NCBI RefSeq assembly: GCF_001465595.2
Contig: NZ_CP013481.2
Location: forward strand, 3,782,001-3,846,000
From: Pandoraea apista
GTDB taxonomy: Bacteria; Pseudomonadota; Gammaproteobacteria; Burkholderiales; Burkholderiaceae
Direction of reading: 5' to 3'
DNA length: 64,000 nucleotides
This document shows positions 26,278 to 34,798 of the stretch, one piece after another. The position numbers and the translations under genes are program-made. The notes beneath the pieces are model-generated. The model ran no database searches. It was given only the letters and a program-made list of their open reading frames with translations, and had not been told where the DNA came from. Each line of letters opens with the position of its first letter. Positions within the stretch are counted from its first letter, which is position 1.

Positions 26278-26409
26278 TCAGCAGGCCGCCAGGGCGAACG
26301 CGCCCGGGACGTACACCGAAAGTTGGCTCGCGGCACACGCCGATGTCTGCTGCGCGTGTGTGCCACACGTGGGGCTGGCTTCGCGCCGGAAGCTGGCGAC
26401 GGTGAACAT
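26278..26409 (-). CDS. Short leader ORF upstream of frc paralogue 1
   Basis: 43 codons starting MFTVASFRREASPTCGTH and ending AFALAAC-TGA. The ATG has an excellent ribosome site, AGGAGGAG with about 7 nt spacing, the best in the neighbourhood. The stop lies 12 nt before the frc ATG, placing the frc Shine-Dalgarno just past it. Three Cys and many Ala/Ser; no homologue recognised. It could be a small protein or a translated leader coupling frc expression to translation. Confidence 0.5.
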   Translation of the reverse strand: MFTVASFRREASPTCGTHAQQTSACAASQLSVYVPGAFALAAC

Positions 26410-26956
26410 GGTTTGTCTCCTCCTGATGCGACGGCGTTTATGTAATTGGTATGCGAAACGATTCGGTATGCAGGTTCCGCCGGATCTCACGATGGGCGTC
26501 GCCGCTTCGGGCGCCATGCCTGTCATCGTTCGATTGTTGTGATATACGGTATTTCATACACGATATTTTATCAACGGCTTTTTGTTGCCGATGCCATTTG
26601 CTGTGTCGCGGCAAAAATACGTTGAGAATAAGCAAAACCCTTATAAATAAAGGGAGAACGCAGTGCAGCATTGGCGTCGAAAAACCCGCTGTCTACGGGT
26701 TTACAGGCATACATTGCGGAGCGGAAATTGGATCGTCAGGGGCGAAATTTCATCAAGTCGCCTTTTAATATATTGAATACAAAATACCGATTATCTCCCC
26801 CCTCTTTCCATTGCCCCGCCAGAAAGCAAAAAACACCGAGTCACGACACCCACGGGGAGGACATCGCGAATCGGTGCTTCGTTGATATCGAGTGACGATC
26901 GCTCGCCTGAGCGCCGGCGAGCTGGAGAGTCTGCAAACCGTCGCGCCGCAACGCGA
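26410..26956. other. Gene-free region upstream of frc paralogue 1
   Basis: 547 bp, clearly more AT-rich than its surroundings. It holds the GntR-like site at 26541 and related half-sites nearer the leader ORF. A 7-bp hairpin AAACCCG/CGGGTTT lies at 26682-26702. The open frames on the plus strand (26451-26768 and 26671-26895) have unusual codon use and no convincing starts, so I do not call them. Confidence 0.5.
26445..26570 (-). promoter_or_regulatory. Control region of the leader ORF/frc1 unit with GntR-like sites
   Basis: GATATACGGTAT at 26541-26552 is followed by CATACACGATATT (26555-26567). The 12-mer recurs exactly (inverted) in front of fdsG. Two further half-sites, ATTGGTATGC (26445-26454) and ATTCGGTATGC (26461-26471), lie between it and the leader start; ATTCGGTATG also occurs at 34447. 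A minus-strand TTGATA (26569-26574) could serve as -35. Confidence 0.55.
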
Positions 26957-27397
26957 TCAGCCGGCCGTTGCCCCCACCTTCGCTTCGAGTTCCGCCAGAC
27001 GCTTGCGCAACTGCCGATCCTCCTGAAAGCGCGCCGTCTCGTCACGAATCACCGCAACGATGCCGGTCACTTCGCCGTCTGCGCCATGCAGCAGCGCCAC
27101 CGTAAACGCAATCGACATGCTCCGGCCGTCCTTGTGGGCAGCGGGAACCTTCAGCAGGTCGCTGCCGTATTTGGTTTGCCCGGTGGCCATCGTCTTTGCG
27201 TAGCCTTCGTTGTGACGTGCGCGCAACCGGTCAGGAATGATGATGTCCAGCGGCTGCCCCACGGCCTCGGCCGACGAGAAGCCGAACATCTTTTCTGCGC
27301 CCGAATTCCACAGCGTGATGATGTTGTGCGGATCGGCCACGACGATGGCGTCGCCCACCACCTGGACCAACTGATTGACGTCGACGGATGCACTCAT
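26957..27397 (-). CDS. PAS-domain protein
   Basis: 146 residues; ATG 27397 preceded by GGAG with 5 nt spacing. One PAS domain fills residues 5-125 (VNQLVQVVGDAIVVADPHNI; LWNSGAEKMFGFSSAEAVGQ; TGIVAVIRDETARFQEDRQL), ending in a short charged coiled coil. No kinase, cyclase or HTH output is attached, so it is a stand-alone sensor or adaptor. It lies between the two frc units on the same strand, after the frc2 terminator. A link to oxalate or redox sensing is only contextual. Confidence 0.85.
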   Translation of the reverse strand: MSASVDVNQLVQVVGDAIVVADPHNIITLWNSGAEKMFGFSSAEAVGQPLDIIIPDRLRARHNEGYAKTMATGQTKYGSDLLKVPAAHKDGRSMSIAFTVALLHGADGEVTGIVAVIRDETARFQEDRQLRKRLAELEAKVGATAG

Positions 27398-27481
27398 GAT
27401 GTCTCCAATACGCTTGTAGGGAATGTGCTTGGCACGGCCACCAAACATGCCAACAAATTACATCAATTAGAGGACAGCACG

Positions 27482-27529
27482 GTCCCGAAAATAAAAATGG
27501 GTGCCTGCTCCGAGCGGAGCCGCACCCAT
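27482..27529 (-). terminator. Rho-independent terminator of oxlT-oxc-frc2
   Basis: On the minus strand the stem ATGGGTGC (27529-27522) / GCACCCAT (27504-27497) encloses a second GCTCCG/CGGAGC-like stem. It is followed by TTTTTATTTT (to about 27487). Located 86 nt past the frc2 stop. Confidence 0.85.
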
Positions 27530-27614
27530 GAACACCCTCGCGTGCGCGACCGCACGCGCCGTCGCCGCCCGGGGGCAGCTTCGGCACATGCGACACATCG
27601 TGCGCGTGGCGCGC

Positions 27615-28865
27615 TTACACCGAGCGCGACGTATGCAGATTCGCGATCTGTTCCTTGCTGTAACCCAGCTCGGCCAGGATCTCGTCGGTGTGTTCGCCCA
27701 GCAGCGGCGAGCCCGTGATTTCCGGCTTCAGGCCCGAGAACTTGATCGGGCTGCCAACCGTCAGGTACGTACCCCGTTCCTTGTGCGGCACTTCCACGAT
27801 CGTGCCCGATGCACGCAGCGACGGGTCGTTCGCGATTTCCTTCATCGACAGCACCGGTGCGCACGGAATGTCGAACTTGCGCAGGATGTCGACCGCTTCG
27901 TACTTGGTCTTGTCGGCAAGCCACTCTTCGATGGTCGCAAAAATGTCGAAGATGTGCGGTTGACGCGCTTGTGCCGTGGCGTAGTTCGGGTCGTTGATCC
28001 ATTCCGGCTTGCCCAGCGCGCGGCAGATCGGCTCCCAGGCGTGACCCTGAATCGTGAAGTAGATGTACGCGTTCGGGTCCGTCTCCCAGCCCTTGCACTT
28101 GAGCACCCAGCCCGGCTGACCGCCACCGCCGGCATTACCGCCACGCGGCACCACGTCGCTGAATTCGCCATGCGGGTACTGCGGATACTCTTCGAGATAG
28201 CCGACACGGTCCAGACGCTGCTGGTCGCGCAGCTTCACACGGCACAGGTTGATGACCGAGTCCTGCATCGACACGGCGACCTTCTGACCGCGGCCCGTCT
28301 GACCACGACCGATGAGTGCCGTCAGAATACCGATAGCGAGGTGCATGCCGGTGTTGCTGTCGCCGAGGGCAGCCGCCGACACCGTCGGAGGGCCGTCCCA
28401 GAAACCGGTCGTCGACGCGGCACCGCCAGCGCACTGCGCCACGTTTTCATAGACCTTCAGGTCGTCGTAGTGGTGACCGTCCGAGAAGCCCTTGACCGAC
28501 GCCACGATCAGCTTCGGGTTCAGTTCGCTCAGACGCTCCCACGTGAAGCCCATGCGATCGAGGGCGCCCGGTGCGAAGTTCTCCACGAGGACGTCCGATT
28601 CCTTCACGAGCTTCTCGAGCACTTCCTTGCCTTCCGGCGTCTTCGTGTCCAGCGTCAGCGAGCGCTTGTTGCTGTTGAGCATCGTGAAGTACAAGGCATC
28701 GGCGTCGGGAATGTCGCGCAATTGGCTACGCGTGACGTCGCCCGAACCCGGGCGCTCCACCTTGATGACGTCCGCACCGAACCAGGCCAGCAACTGGGTG
28801 CAGGCGGGGCCGGCTTGCACATGCGTGAAGTCGATGATCTTGATACCTTCGAGGGGTTTGCTCAT
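27615..28865 (-). CDS. frc: Formyl-CoA:oxalate CoA-transferase, paralogue 2
   Basis: 416 residues, the length of the E. coli enzyme. ATG 28865 preceded by AAGGAG. Diagnostic Frc residues fit known numbering: Gln17 (THVQAGP), catalytic Asp169 ([14 protein letters not shown]) and the tetraglycine loop [10 protein letters not shown] (Gly246-249). Exchanges formate on CoA for oxalate, giving oxalyl-CoA for Oxc. 25 nt downstream of oxc and followed by a terminator, so it is the last gene of the oxlT-oxc-frc unit. This is the paralogue most likely to be the main oxalate enzyme. Confidence 0.95.
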   Translation of the reverse strand: MSKPLEGIKIIDFTHVQAGPACTQLLAWFGADVIKVERPGSGDVTRSQLRDIPDADALYFTMLNSNKRSLTLDTKTPEGKEVLEKLVKESDVLVENFAPGALDRMGFTWERLSELNPKLIVASVKGFSDGHHYDDLKVYENVAQCAGGAASTTGFWDGPPTVSAAALGDSNTGMHLAIGILTALIGRGQTGRGQKVAVSMQDSVINLCRVKLRDQQRLDRVGYLEEYPQYPHGEFSDVVPRGGNAGGGGQPGWVLKCKGWETDPNAYIYFTIQGHAWEPICRALGKPEWINDPNYATAQARQPHIFDIFATIEEWLADKTKYEAVDILRKFDIPCAPVLSMKEIANDPSLRASGTIVEVPHKERGTYLTVGSPIKFSGLKPEITGSPLLGEHTDEILAELGYSKEQIANLHTSRSV

Positions 28866-28890
28866 GTCATGTCTCCTTAATTGACTCGGA

Positions 28891-30681
28891 TTACTTTTTC
28901 ATCGCCGCGCTTTGCGGATTCAGGTTCGTCAGACGGCCGCTCTCGGTGCCCGCAGCTTCGTCGATGACAGCATTGATGAGCGCCGGCTTGCCTGCCGCAA
29001 TGGCTTCCTTGAGCGCCTTCGTCAGTTCTTCCGGCGTGGTGACGTTGTAGCCAATGCCACCGAAGGCTTCGATCATCTTGTCGTAGCGCGCGCCCTTCAC
29101 GAACACGGTCGGCGCTACGTCCTTGCCGCCCGTCGGATTGACGTCGGTGCCGCGATACACGCCGTTGTTGTTGAAGATGATGGTGGTCACCGGCAGCTCG
29201 TAACGGCAGATGGTTTCGAGTTCCATGCCGCTGAAGCCGAACGCGCTGTCGCCCTCGATGGCGACGACCGGTTGGCCGCTCGTCACGGCAGCGCCGATGG
29301 CGAAGCCCATGCCGATGCCCATCACACCCCAGGTACCCGAGTCGAAGCGCTTGCGCGGCTGGTACTGATCGATGATGGCGCGGGCGTAGTCGAGCGTGTT
29401 CGCGCCTTCGTTCACGAGGTTGATGTCCGGGTGTTGCTTGAGTACGTCGCGAATGGCGCCGAGTGCACTGTGGAAGTTCATCGGCGACGGGTTCTGGGCA
29501 AGCGTTGCCGCCATCTTGGCCAGGTTCTTGTTCTTGCGCTCGGCAATCGCGCCCGTCCACTCGGCGGAAGGCTTGCCGAACTTGCTGTCGATGCCGGCGA
29601 GCAGTGCCGACACGCAGGAACCGATATCGCCGATCACCGGCGCGGCAATCGCAACGTTGCTGTCGATCTCCGTCGGCGAGATGTCGATCTGCACGAACTT
29701 CTTCGGTGCCGAGCCCCACGTCTTACCCTTGCCGTGGGCGAGCAGCCAGTTCAGGCGCGCGCCGATCAGCACGACCACGTCGGCCTCTTGCAGCACGAAC
29801 GAGCGCGCGGCCGATGCCGATTGCTCATGCGTGTCGGGCAGCAGCCCCTTGGCCATCGACATCGGCAGGTACGGAATGCCGGTCTTCTCGATGAGGGCGC
29901 GAATATCGGCATCGGCTTGCGCATAAGCCGCGCCCTTGCCCAGCAGAATCAGCGGCCGCTTGGCGCCCTTGATGACGTCGAGCGCGCGCTGCACGGCATC
30001 CGGCGCCGGGATCTGACGCGGTGCGGCGTCGATCACGCGAATCAGCGAGTCCTTCGCCTTTTGTGCGTCGATGGTCTGCGCCAGCAGCTTGGCCGGCAGA
30101 TCCAGATAAACGCCGCCCGGACGGCCGGACACAGCCGCACGGATCGCGCGGGCGAGGCCCACGCCAATGTCTTCGGCGTGCAGCACGCGGTAGGCTGCCT
30201 TGCAATACGGCTTGGCCGCATTGAGCTGGTCCATCTCTTCGTAATCGCCTTGCTGCAAGTCGACGATCTCGCGCTCGCTCGAGCCGCTGATCAGGATCAT
30301 CGGGAAGCAGTTGGTCGTCGCGTTGGCGAGTGCCGTCAGGCCATTCAGGAAGCCAGGTGCAGATACGGTCAGACAGATGCCGGGCTTCTGCGTCATGAAG
30401 CCGGCGATGGCGGCCGCGTGGCCTGCATGCTGTTCATGGCGGAAGCCGATGAATCGCATGCCTTCGGCTTGCGCGAGGCGAGCCAGATCGGTGATGGGAA
30501 TCCCCACCAGACCGAAGATGGTGTCGATGTCGTTCGCTTTCAGGGCATCGATGACCAGATGAAAGCCATCCGTCGTTTCTGCCTCGGACACGATGTTCGC
30601 GTGTCGGCTGGTGTCTTTGAGCGTGTCGCCCGCGGTGTCGTTTTCCGCCTTGCCGACTGGCACGGTCATCGCAATGGACAT
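28891..30681 (-). CDS. oxc: Oxalyl-CoA decarboxylase (thiamine diphosphate enzyme)
   Basis: 596 residues from [18 protein letters not shown] 30681 preceded by GGAGGAG. N-terminal TPP pyrimidine domain with the cofactor-activating Glu in [15 protein letters not shown] central domain follows. The C-terminal diphosphate-binding motif is [20 protein letters not shown], ending in the NNNG metal ligands. Decarboxylates oxalyl-CoA to formyl-CoA, consuming a cytosolic proton. About 30 residues longer at the N-terminus than E. coli Oxc. Lies between oxlT (191 nt gap) and frc2. Confidence 0.95.
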   Translation of the reverse strand: MSIAMTVPVGKAENDTAGDTLKDTSRHANIVSEAETTDGFHLVIDALKANDIDTIFGLVGIPITDLARLAQAEGMRFIGFRHEQHAGHAAAIAGFMTQKPGICLTVSAPGFLNGLTALANATTNCFPMILISGSSEREIVDLQQGDYEEMDQLNAAKPYCKAAYRVLHAEDIGVGLARAIRAAVSGRPGGVYLDLPAKLLAQTIDAQKAKDSLIRVIDAAPRQIPAPDAVQRALDVIKGAKRPLILLGKGAAYAQADADIRALIEKTGIPYLPMSMAKGLLPDTHEQSASAARSFVLQEADVVVLIGARLNWLLAHGKGKTWGSAPKKFVQIDISPTEIDSNVAIAAPVIGDIGSCVSALLAGIDSKFGKPSAEWTGAIAERKNKNLAKMAATLAQNPSPMNFHSALGAIRDVLKQHPDINLVNEGANTLDYARAIIDQYQPRKRFDSGTWGVMGIGMGFAIGAAVTSGQPVVAIEGDSAFGFSGMELETICRYELPVTTIIFNNNGVYRGTDVNPTGGKDVAPTVFVKGARYDKMIEAFGGIGYNVTTPEELTKALKEAIAAGKPALINAVIDEAAGTESGRLTNLNPQSAAMKK

Positions 30682-30872
30682 AATTCTCTCCTCCAAATTT
30701 TCCGGTTTCAGTGTTGCGTCGTCTTGTCTGACGATTAGTGGGTAATCCTGTACTGCTTCTCTACTTGCTCACCCGGTCGTGCAACCGGGCCCGCGAGGGC
30801 ACGGATTGCACGCCGGTCAAACATTTCGCTAATCAAGCCAGCCAGTCTGCTTCTTCACTTCGTCAGTGCGCG

Positions 30873-32204
30873 TTACGTGGTGCTGCGGCTCAGATCCGCA
30901 GCCTTCACGACCGGCTCACTGGATTGCGCCTTGTAGTCGCTGGCGTAACGCTGTGCCAGACGGGCACGCATCGGCTTGAGGACGAACAAAGCAAGGAAGG
31001 CAGCGAAGGCATTCATGCCGCAAGCGACCATGAACACGGCCTGCCAGCTGCCGGTCATCGAGGTGATGACACTTGAGAAGGGCACCAGCAAAGCGGCGGT
31101 CCCCTTCGCGGTGTACAACATCCCCGCGTTGGTGGCGGCATACTTCGAGCCGTACGTGTCGGCACAGGTCGCCGGGAACAAGCTGTAGATCTCACCCCAG
31201 GCGAAGAACACCAGGCCGGTCAGGAGCACGAATGCCACCGGGTGCTGGCCATACTTCGCCAGTGCGTAGATCCCCACGGCTTCCATCGCAAACGCGATGA
31301 ACATGGTGTTTTCCCGACCGATCTTGTCCGATATCCAGCCGAACACCGGACGCGTCACCCCATTGAGCACACGGTCGATAGCCAGTGCGAAGGTGAGTGC
31401 GGGCAGCGTGAGACCGAGAAGCGAGACAGGCGCCTGATCCAGACCGTAGTCCTTGGCGATCGGGCCGAGCTGTGCCGTTGCCATCAGACCGCCGGCAGCC
31501 ATCAGCACGAACATCAGATACATCAGCCAGAACACCGGGGAGCGCATGACTTCAGTCGGCTTGGCGTTGTAGCGCATGGCGCCCGGGGCCAGCTTCTTGA
31601 GTGCTTCGATCGACGCGGGCGGACTGGCGAGCGCCAGCCCCAGCACCAGCACGATGATCCCCTGGCCCAGCCCGAAGGTCAGGAAGGTGTTCTCGTAGCC
31701 GCTGGACTTGATCATGTTGGCGATCGGCACCACGGTCAGTGCAGAACCGGCGCCGAAACCGGCAGCGGTAATGCCCGCGGCAAGACCGCGACGATCCGGG
31801 AACCACTTCAGCGCGTTACCCACGCAGGTGCCATACACTGCACCGGCGCCCACGCCGCCCACCGCTGCTGCGAAATACAGCATCGGCAGCGAAGATGCAT
31901 AGGCATTCAGCACCCACGCAATACCGCACAACAGACCACCCCCGACCACGACAGGGCGCGGGCCGAACTTGTCGACCAGATACCCTTCGATCGGCACCAG
32001 CCAGGTCTCGGTCACGACGAAAATCGTGAAAGCGACCTGAATGGCCGTACGGCCCCAGTGATACTTCTCATCGATCGGGTTGACGAACAGCGTCCACCCG
32101 TACTGCAAGTTGGCGATCATCGCCATGCAAATCACGCCGAACACGAGCTGAACCCAAGGGCTCGCGAACACGGATTGCTTACCGTGTTGATTTGTCGTCT
32201 CCAC
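30873..32204 (-). CDS. oxlT: Oxalate/formate antiporter, MFS
   Basis: 443 residues if started at GTG 32204 (VETTNQHGKQSVFASPW). That GTG has a perfect AGGAGGT 4-5 nt upstream. ATG 32219 lies inside the same Shine-Dalgarno and is less likely. Twelve hydrophobic segments of the OxlT/OFA group: LQYGWTLFVNPIDEKYHWGR in helix 1, GAVYGTCVGNALKWFPDRRG in the middle, WGEIYSLFPATCADTYGSKY in the second half. Exchanges external oxalate2- for internal formate-. With Oxc and Frc this forms a decarboxylation-driven proton-consuming cycle. Confidence 0.93.
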   Translation of the reverse strand: METTNQHGKQSVFASPWVQLVFGVICMAMIANLQYGWTLFVNPIDEKYHWGRTAIQVAFTIFVVTETWLVPIEGYLVDKFGPRPVVVGGGLLCGIAWVLNAYASSLPMLYFAAAVGGVGAGAVYGTCVGNALKWFPDRRGLAAGITAAGFGAGSALTVVPIANMIKSSGYENTFLTFGLGQGIIVLVLGLALASPPASIEALKKLAPGAMRYNAKPTEVMRSPVFWLMYLMFVLMAAGGLMATAQLGPIAKDYGLDQAPVSLLGLTLPALTFALAIDRVLNGVTRPVFGWISDKIGRENTMFIAFAMEAVGIYALAKYGQHPVAFVLLTGLVFFAWGEIYSLFPATCADTYGSKYAATNAGMLYTAKGTAALLVPFSSVITSMTGSWQAVFMVACGMNAFAAFLALFVLKPMRARLAQRYASDYKAQSSEPVVKAADLSRSTT

Positions 32205-32369
32205 TTGTACCTCCTCCATCGGTTTCCAGTTGTTTGGCAGCTTCACAACAACAACACCTTCCGGATGGGGTCTATGCCCCCTGGGTATGCTTTACGAGGT
32301 CTTTGCCTCGTCGACTTGTCTCTGATGCTCACGGGAGTCCATTGCCTTTCCCGCAAATATACCGAACGA

Positions 32370-32397
32370 AATATACGATATATCAGATATAAGTCAA
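32370..32397 (-). promoter_or_regulatory. oxlT promoter with GntR-like operator between -35 and -10
   Basis: On the minus strand TTGACT (32397-32392), 16 nt, then TATATT (32375-32370). The spacer is almost entirely the repeat-like ATATACGATATATCAGATAT (32371-32390), related to the GATATACGGTAT motif of the other island promoters. A protein bound here would block polymerase, suggesting repression. 166 nt upstream of the oxlT GTG. Confidence 0.65.
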
Positions 32398-32489
32398 CAC
32401 TAATTTATCGCTGTCCTCGCTTTCCCCCTCGCGTGCCGAAGTCGTTTTCGTCCATTGCAGCGAAAACAACTACGGCACGCGAGGCACTG

Positions 32490-32528
32490 TCCTAAGTGGC
32501 GGCTAGATACAGTAACGCCACTGTAGGA
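32490..32528. repeat. Imperfect inverted repeat in the oxlT-panE gap
   Basis: Left arm TCCTAAGTGGCG (32490-32501), right arm CGCCACTGTAGGA (32516-32528), complementary except for one unpaired base, with a 14-nt loop. No T-run. Confidence 0.5.
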
Positions 32529-32872
32529 CGGAGCGGCGCAACAACGCAATGCGAAAACACTAAGGAGTTAACCTGATCCGCAAAGCCTGCCAGACAAGGC
32601 GCTCAGCCCTTTTATATCGGGCTCCTTGCTAATTTTTAAAACCAGCACAAGGCGATATTTTTGTGAATTTTTCTCACAAAATGGGATCAACTAACGCCCG
32701 TCGCTCTCGCTGTAACACACCGTAATAATTCGCTCATCGGAGGTCCAAAGCGTTTTTCATCCCCTCCCTTCATGCCGGTCACGCTCACACATCGATGCCT
32801 TGATTTTTCAGTCGCCTGCGGGGAAACCATGACCGCGATCGCCCGGAGAATGCTTGGCGATGTCCACCTTGT

Positions 32873-32901
32873 GATATACGATATACAACATTTGGTATTA
32901 G
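32873..32901 (+). promoter_or_regulatory. GntR-like site upstream of the panE-like gene
   Basis: GATATACGATATAC (32873-32886) followed by CAACATTTGGTATTAG, in an AT-rich patch 76 nt before the ATG. TTGTGA overlaps its left edge as a possible -35. Confidence 0.5.
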
Positions 32902-32961
32902 AAAAATAAACGGCCAGTACCAGGCCCCAGGTTTCGATTGACCTTTGGAGGGAGAGACTTC

Positions 32962-33975
32962 ATGAAGATTTGCATCTATGGCGCTGGTGCCATCGGTGGC
33001 TATCTCGGTGTGCAACTCGCGCGCGCCGGAGCCGATGTCAGTCTGGTGGCGCGCGGCCCGCATCTGGCCGCCATGCGCGAGCACGGACTCAAGCTGCTGA
33101 TCGATGGCGAGGAGCGCGTCGCCCAGTTGCGTTGCACGGACGATCCGCACGAACTCGGTCCGCAGGATTACGTGATCATCGCCCTGAAGGCGCATTCGGT
33201 CCCGGCGGTACTCGACGCGATGCAACCGCTGATCGGCCCGGACACGGCCGTCGTCACCGCCGTGAACGGCATCCCCTATTGGTACTTTTACAAGCACGGC
33301 GGCGCGCTCGAAGGTACGACGCTGGAGAGCATTGATCCGGGCGGCCGCCAGTGGCGTCAGCTCGGGCCGGAGCGCGCTATCGGCTGCGTGGTCTACCCCG
33401 CGACCGAAGTGGTTGCGCCGGGCGTGATCCAGCATGTCTATGGCAACAAATTCCCGCTGGGGGAAGCCAGCGGCGAGCGCACCGAACGTGTGGAGAAGCT
33501 CTCTCAATTGATGATCGCCGGCGGACTCGACGCCCCGATCCGCGAGAACATCCGCGACGAAATCTGGCTCAAGCTGTGGGGCAACCTCTGCTTCAATCCG
33601 ATTTCCGCTCTGACTCACGGCACGCTCGACATCATTGCCAGCGATCCGGGCACGCGAGCCATTGCGCGCGCCATGATGCTCGAAGCCAAAGCGATCGGCG
33701 ACAAGTTCGGTGTGCACTTTCGCGTCGACGTCGAGCGTCGCATCAATGGCGCAGGCGCTGTCGGCGCGCACAAGACTTCGATGCTTCAGGACCTGGAGCG
33801 CGGCCGCGCCATGGAAATCGATCCGCTCGTCTCCGTCGTGCAGGAGATGGGACGCCTCGCGGGCGTGCCAACGCCGACGCTCGACGTGGTGCTCGCCCTG
33901 ATTCAGCAGCGCGAGTTCATGACACAACCCGACGCCGTCGCCGCCGCGCAGGCGCGATTGGCCAAGGCGGCCTGA
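32962..33975 (+). CDS. Ketopantoate reductase (PanE/ApbA) family oxidoreductase
   Basis: 337 residues; GGAGGGAG lies just upstream of the ATG. N-terminal Rossmann motif MKICIYGAGAIGGYLGVQLA, then CVVYPATEVVAPGVIQHVYG, catalytic-Lys region ENIRDEIWLKLWGNLCFNPI and the C-terminal domain DVERRINGAGAVGAHKTSML. Reduces 2-oxo acids with NADPH; the named reaction is ketopantoate to pantoate for CoA synthesis. Set between oxalate and formate genes and behind the same type of operator, it may support CoA supply or reduce a glyoxylate-type acid. Both are inference. Confidence 0.85.
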   Translation: MKICIYGAGAIGGYLGVQLARAGADVSLVARGPHLAAMREHGLKLLIDGEERVAQLRCTDDPHELGPQDYVIIALKAHSVPAVLDAMQPLIGPDTAVVTAVNGIPYWYFYKHGGALEGTTLESIDPGGRQWRQLGPERAIGCVVYPATEVVAPGVIQHVYGNKFPLGEASGERTERVEKLSQLMIAGGLDAPIRENIRDEIWLKLWGNLCFNPISALTHGTLDIIASDPGTRAIARAMMLEAKAIGDKFGVHFRVDVERRINGAGAVGAHKTSMLQDLERGRAMEIDPLVSVVQEMGRLAGVPTPTLDVVLALIQQREFMTQPDAVAAAQARLAKAA

Positions 33976-34550
33976 GCAGGGCGCCGTTGATTCGGGATGG
34001 CGTCATGCAGGGCGCGCGGCAGCGCCCTGGCCAATTCAGCGCTATCTATATAGAGAACAGATAAAGAATCGCACGGCCGGTCGAGTGGGATATCACCGCT
34101 CCCCCTGCTGCGCAATCGCTCAAACGTGCCGCCGCCGGCTTCCCGGTCGCGGCCGATTTTTTGCCGCAGCCCCTCGGCTTGTCCGGCCGATATACGCAAT
34201 ACCGCGTGTGGTTTCGCGGCAACGCAATAACGCTCACTTGCCTTACCCCGGGCGCCCAACGGCGTCCCTCGAAAAACAGGCACGCCACCCGCGTCCCGAA
34301 ATCCACACGAATGCAAGCCCGACGGACATCTGAGGAGGTACACCGCCATCATCGACCCAATGAACAGTATCGGAAAAAGAGACAAATCCAGGCAGTGGAC
34401 GCATGATGTGACGTAAAGAACGTCCCGAAAAACGATAAATTTTGATATTCGGTATGTGGTATATCTTGAGACTTGTTGCGGCGCGACATACAATGCAAAG
34501 CAAGTTCTCCCCCACATTACGACCGTTAATCGTTTATCAGGAGTGTCACC
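33976..34550. other. Intergenic region between the panE-like gene and the gntR unit
   Basis: 575 bp. Only the promoter/operator near its right end (34444-34494) is recognisable. Minus-strand open frames here lack ribosome sites and start near each other in different frames, so I call none. Confidence 0.45.
34444..34494 (+). promoter_or_regulatory. Promoter and operator of the small-protein/gntR unit
   Basis: TTGAGA (34466-34471), 17 nt, TACAAT (34489-34494) is a near-consensus sigma70 promoter. Immediately upstream, abutting the -35, is an imperfect dyad running from GATATTCGG to GTGGTATATC (34444-34465), the same motif type as at the other island promoters. This suggests autoregulation. Confidence 0.7.
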
Positions 34551-34769
34551 ATGTTAATCGCTGCGCTTACTTTGCTTGCCCTTGCTTCTGCCCTTGCCGC
34601 CGGTGTCGCGATGGTTCACCTTTTTGTCGCCTTGCCGGCCTCGATGCTCGAAAAAGCCGAAAAGAATGGCCGTTTCGCGTATCTGGCGGAAACCACGCAG
34701 GCAAACGAATCGGGTAAACTCGTTACCAAGCCGGCAACCATCGTGGGGCAGCAAGCATTGCGCCTCTGA
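34551..34769 (+). CDS. Small membrane protein of unknown function
   Basis: 72 residues; AGGAG 7 nt upstream of the ATG. Residues 2-30 form one hydrophobic helix (LIAALTLLALASALAAGVAM), followed by a short basic-polar tail with no further motif. Probably an inner-membrane protein with a cytosolic or periplasmic tail. It is the first gene after a strong promoter and 29 nt upstream of the GntR gene, so the two are co-transcribed. Function unknown. Confidence 0.7.
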   Translation: MLIAALTLLALASALAAGVAMVHLFVALPASMLEKAEKNGRFAYLAETTQANESGKLVTKPATIVGQQALRL

Positions 34770-34798
34770 AGGGGCCGTAATACCTAGGAGACTATTGC

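Larger units (their letters stand above)
32205..32961. other. Long divergent intergenic region oxlT / panE-like gene
   Basis: 757 bp without a credible gene. It holds the oxlT promoter with a GntR-like motif (32370-32397), an imperfect 12-13 bp inverted repeat (32490-32528), a short hairpin AGCCC/GGGCT (32605-32623) and a GntR-like site in front of the panE-like gene (32873). Unusually long for this compact genome. Confidence 0.55.

Noticed and set aside
26451..26895. Two plus-strand open frames in the frc1 upstream region
   Set aside because: Codon use unlike neighbours, no ribosome site, and they overlap the control region.
28912..30738. A 608-codon plus-strand open frame opposite oxc
   Set aside because: Antisense shadow of a well-identified gene, low-complexity basic translation.
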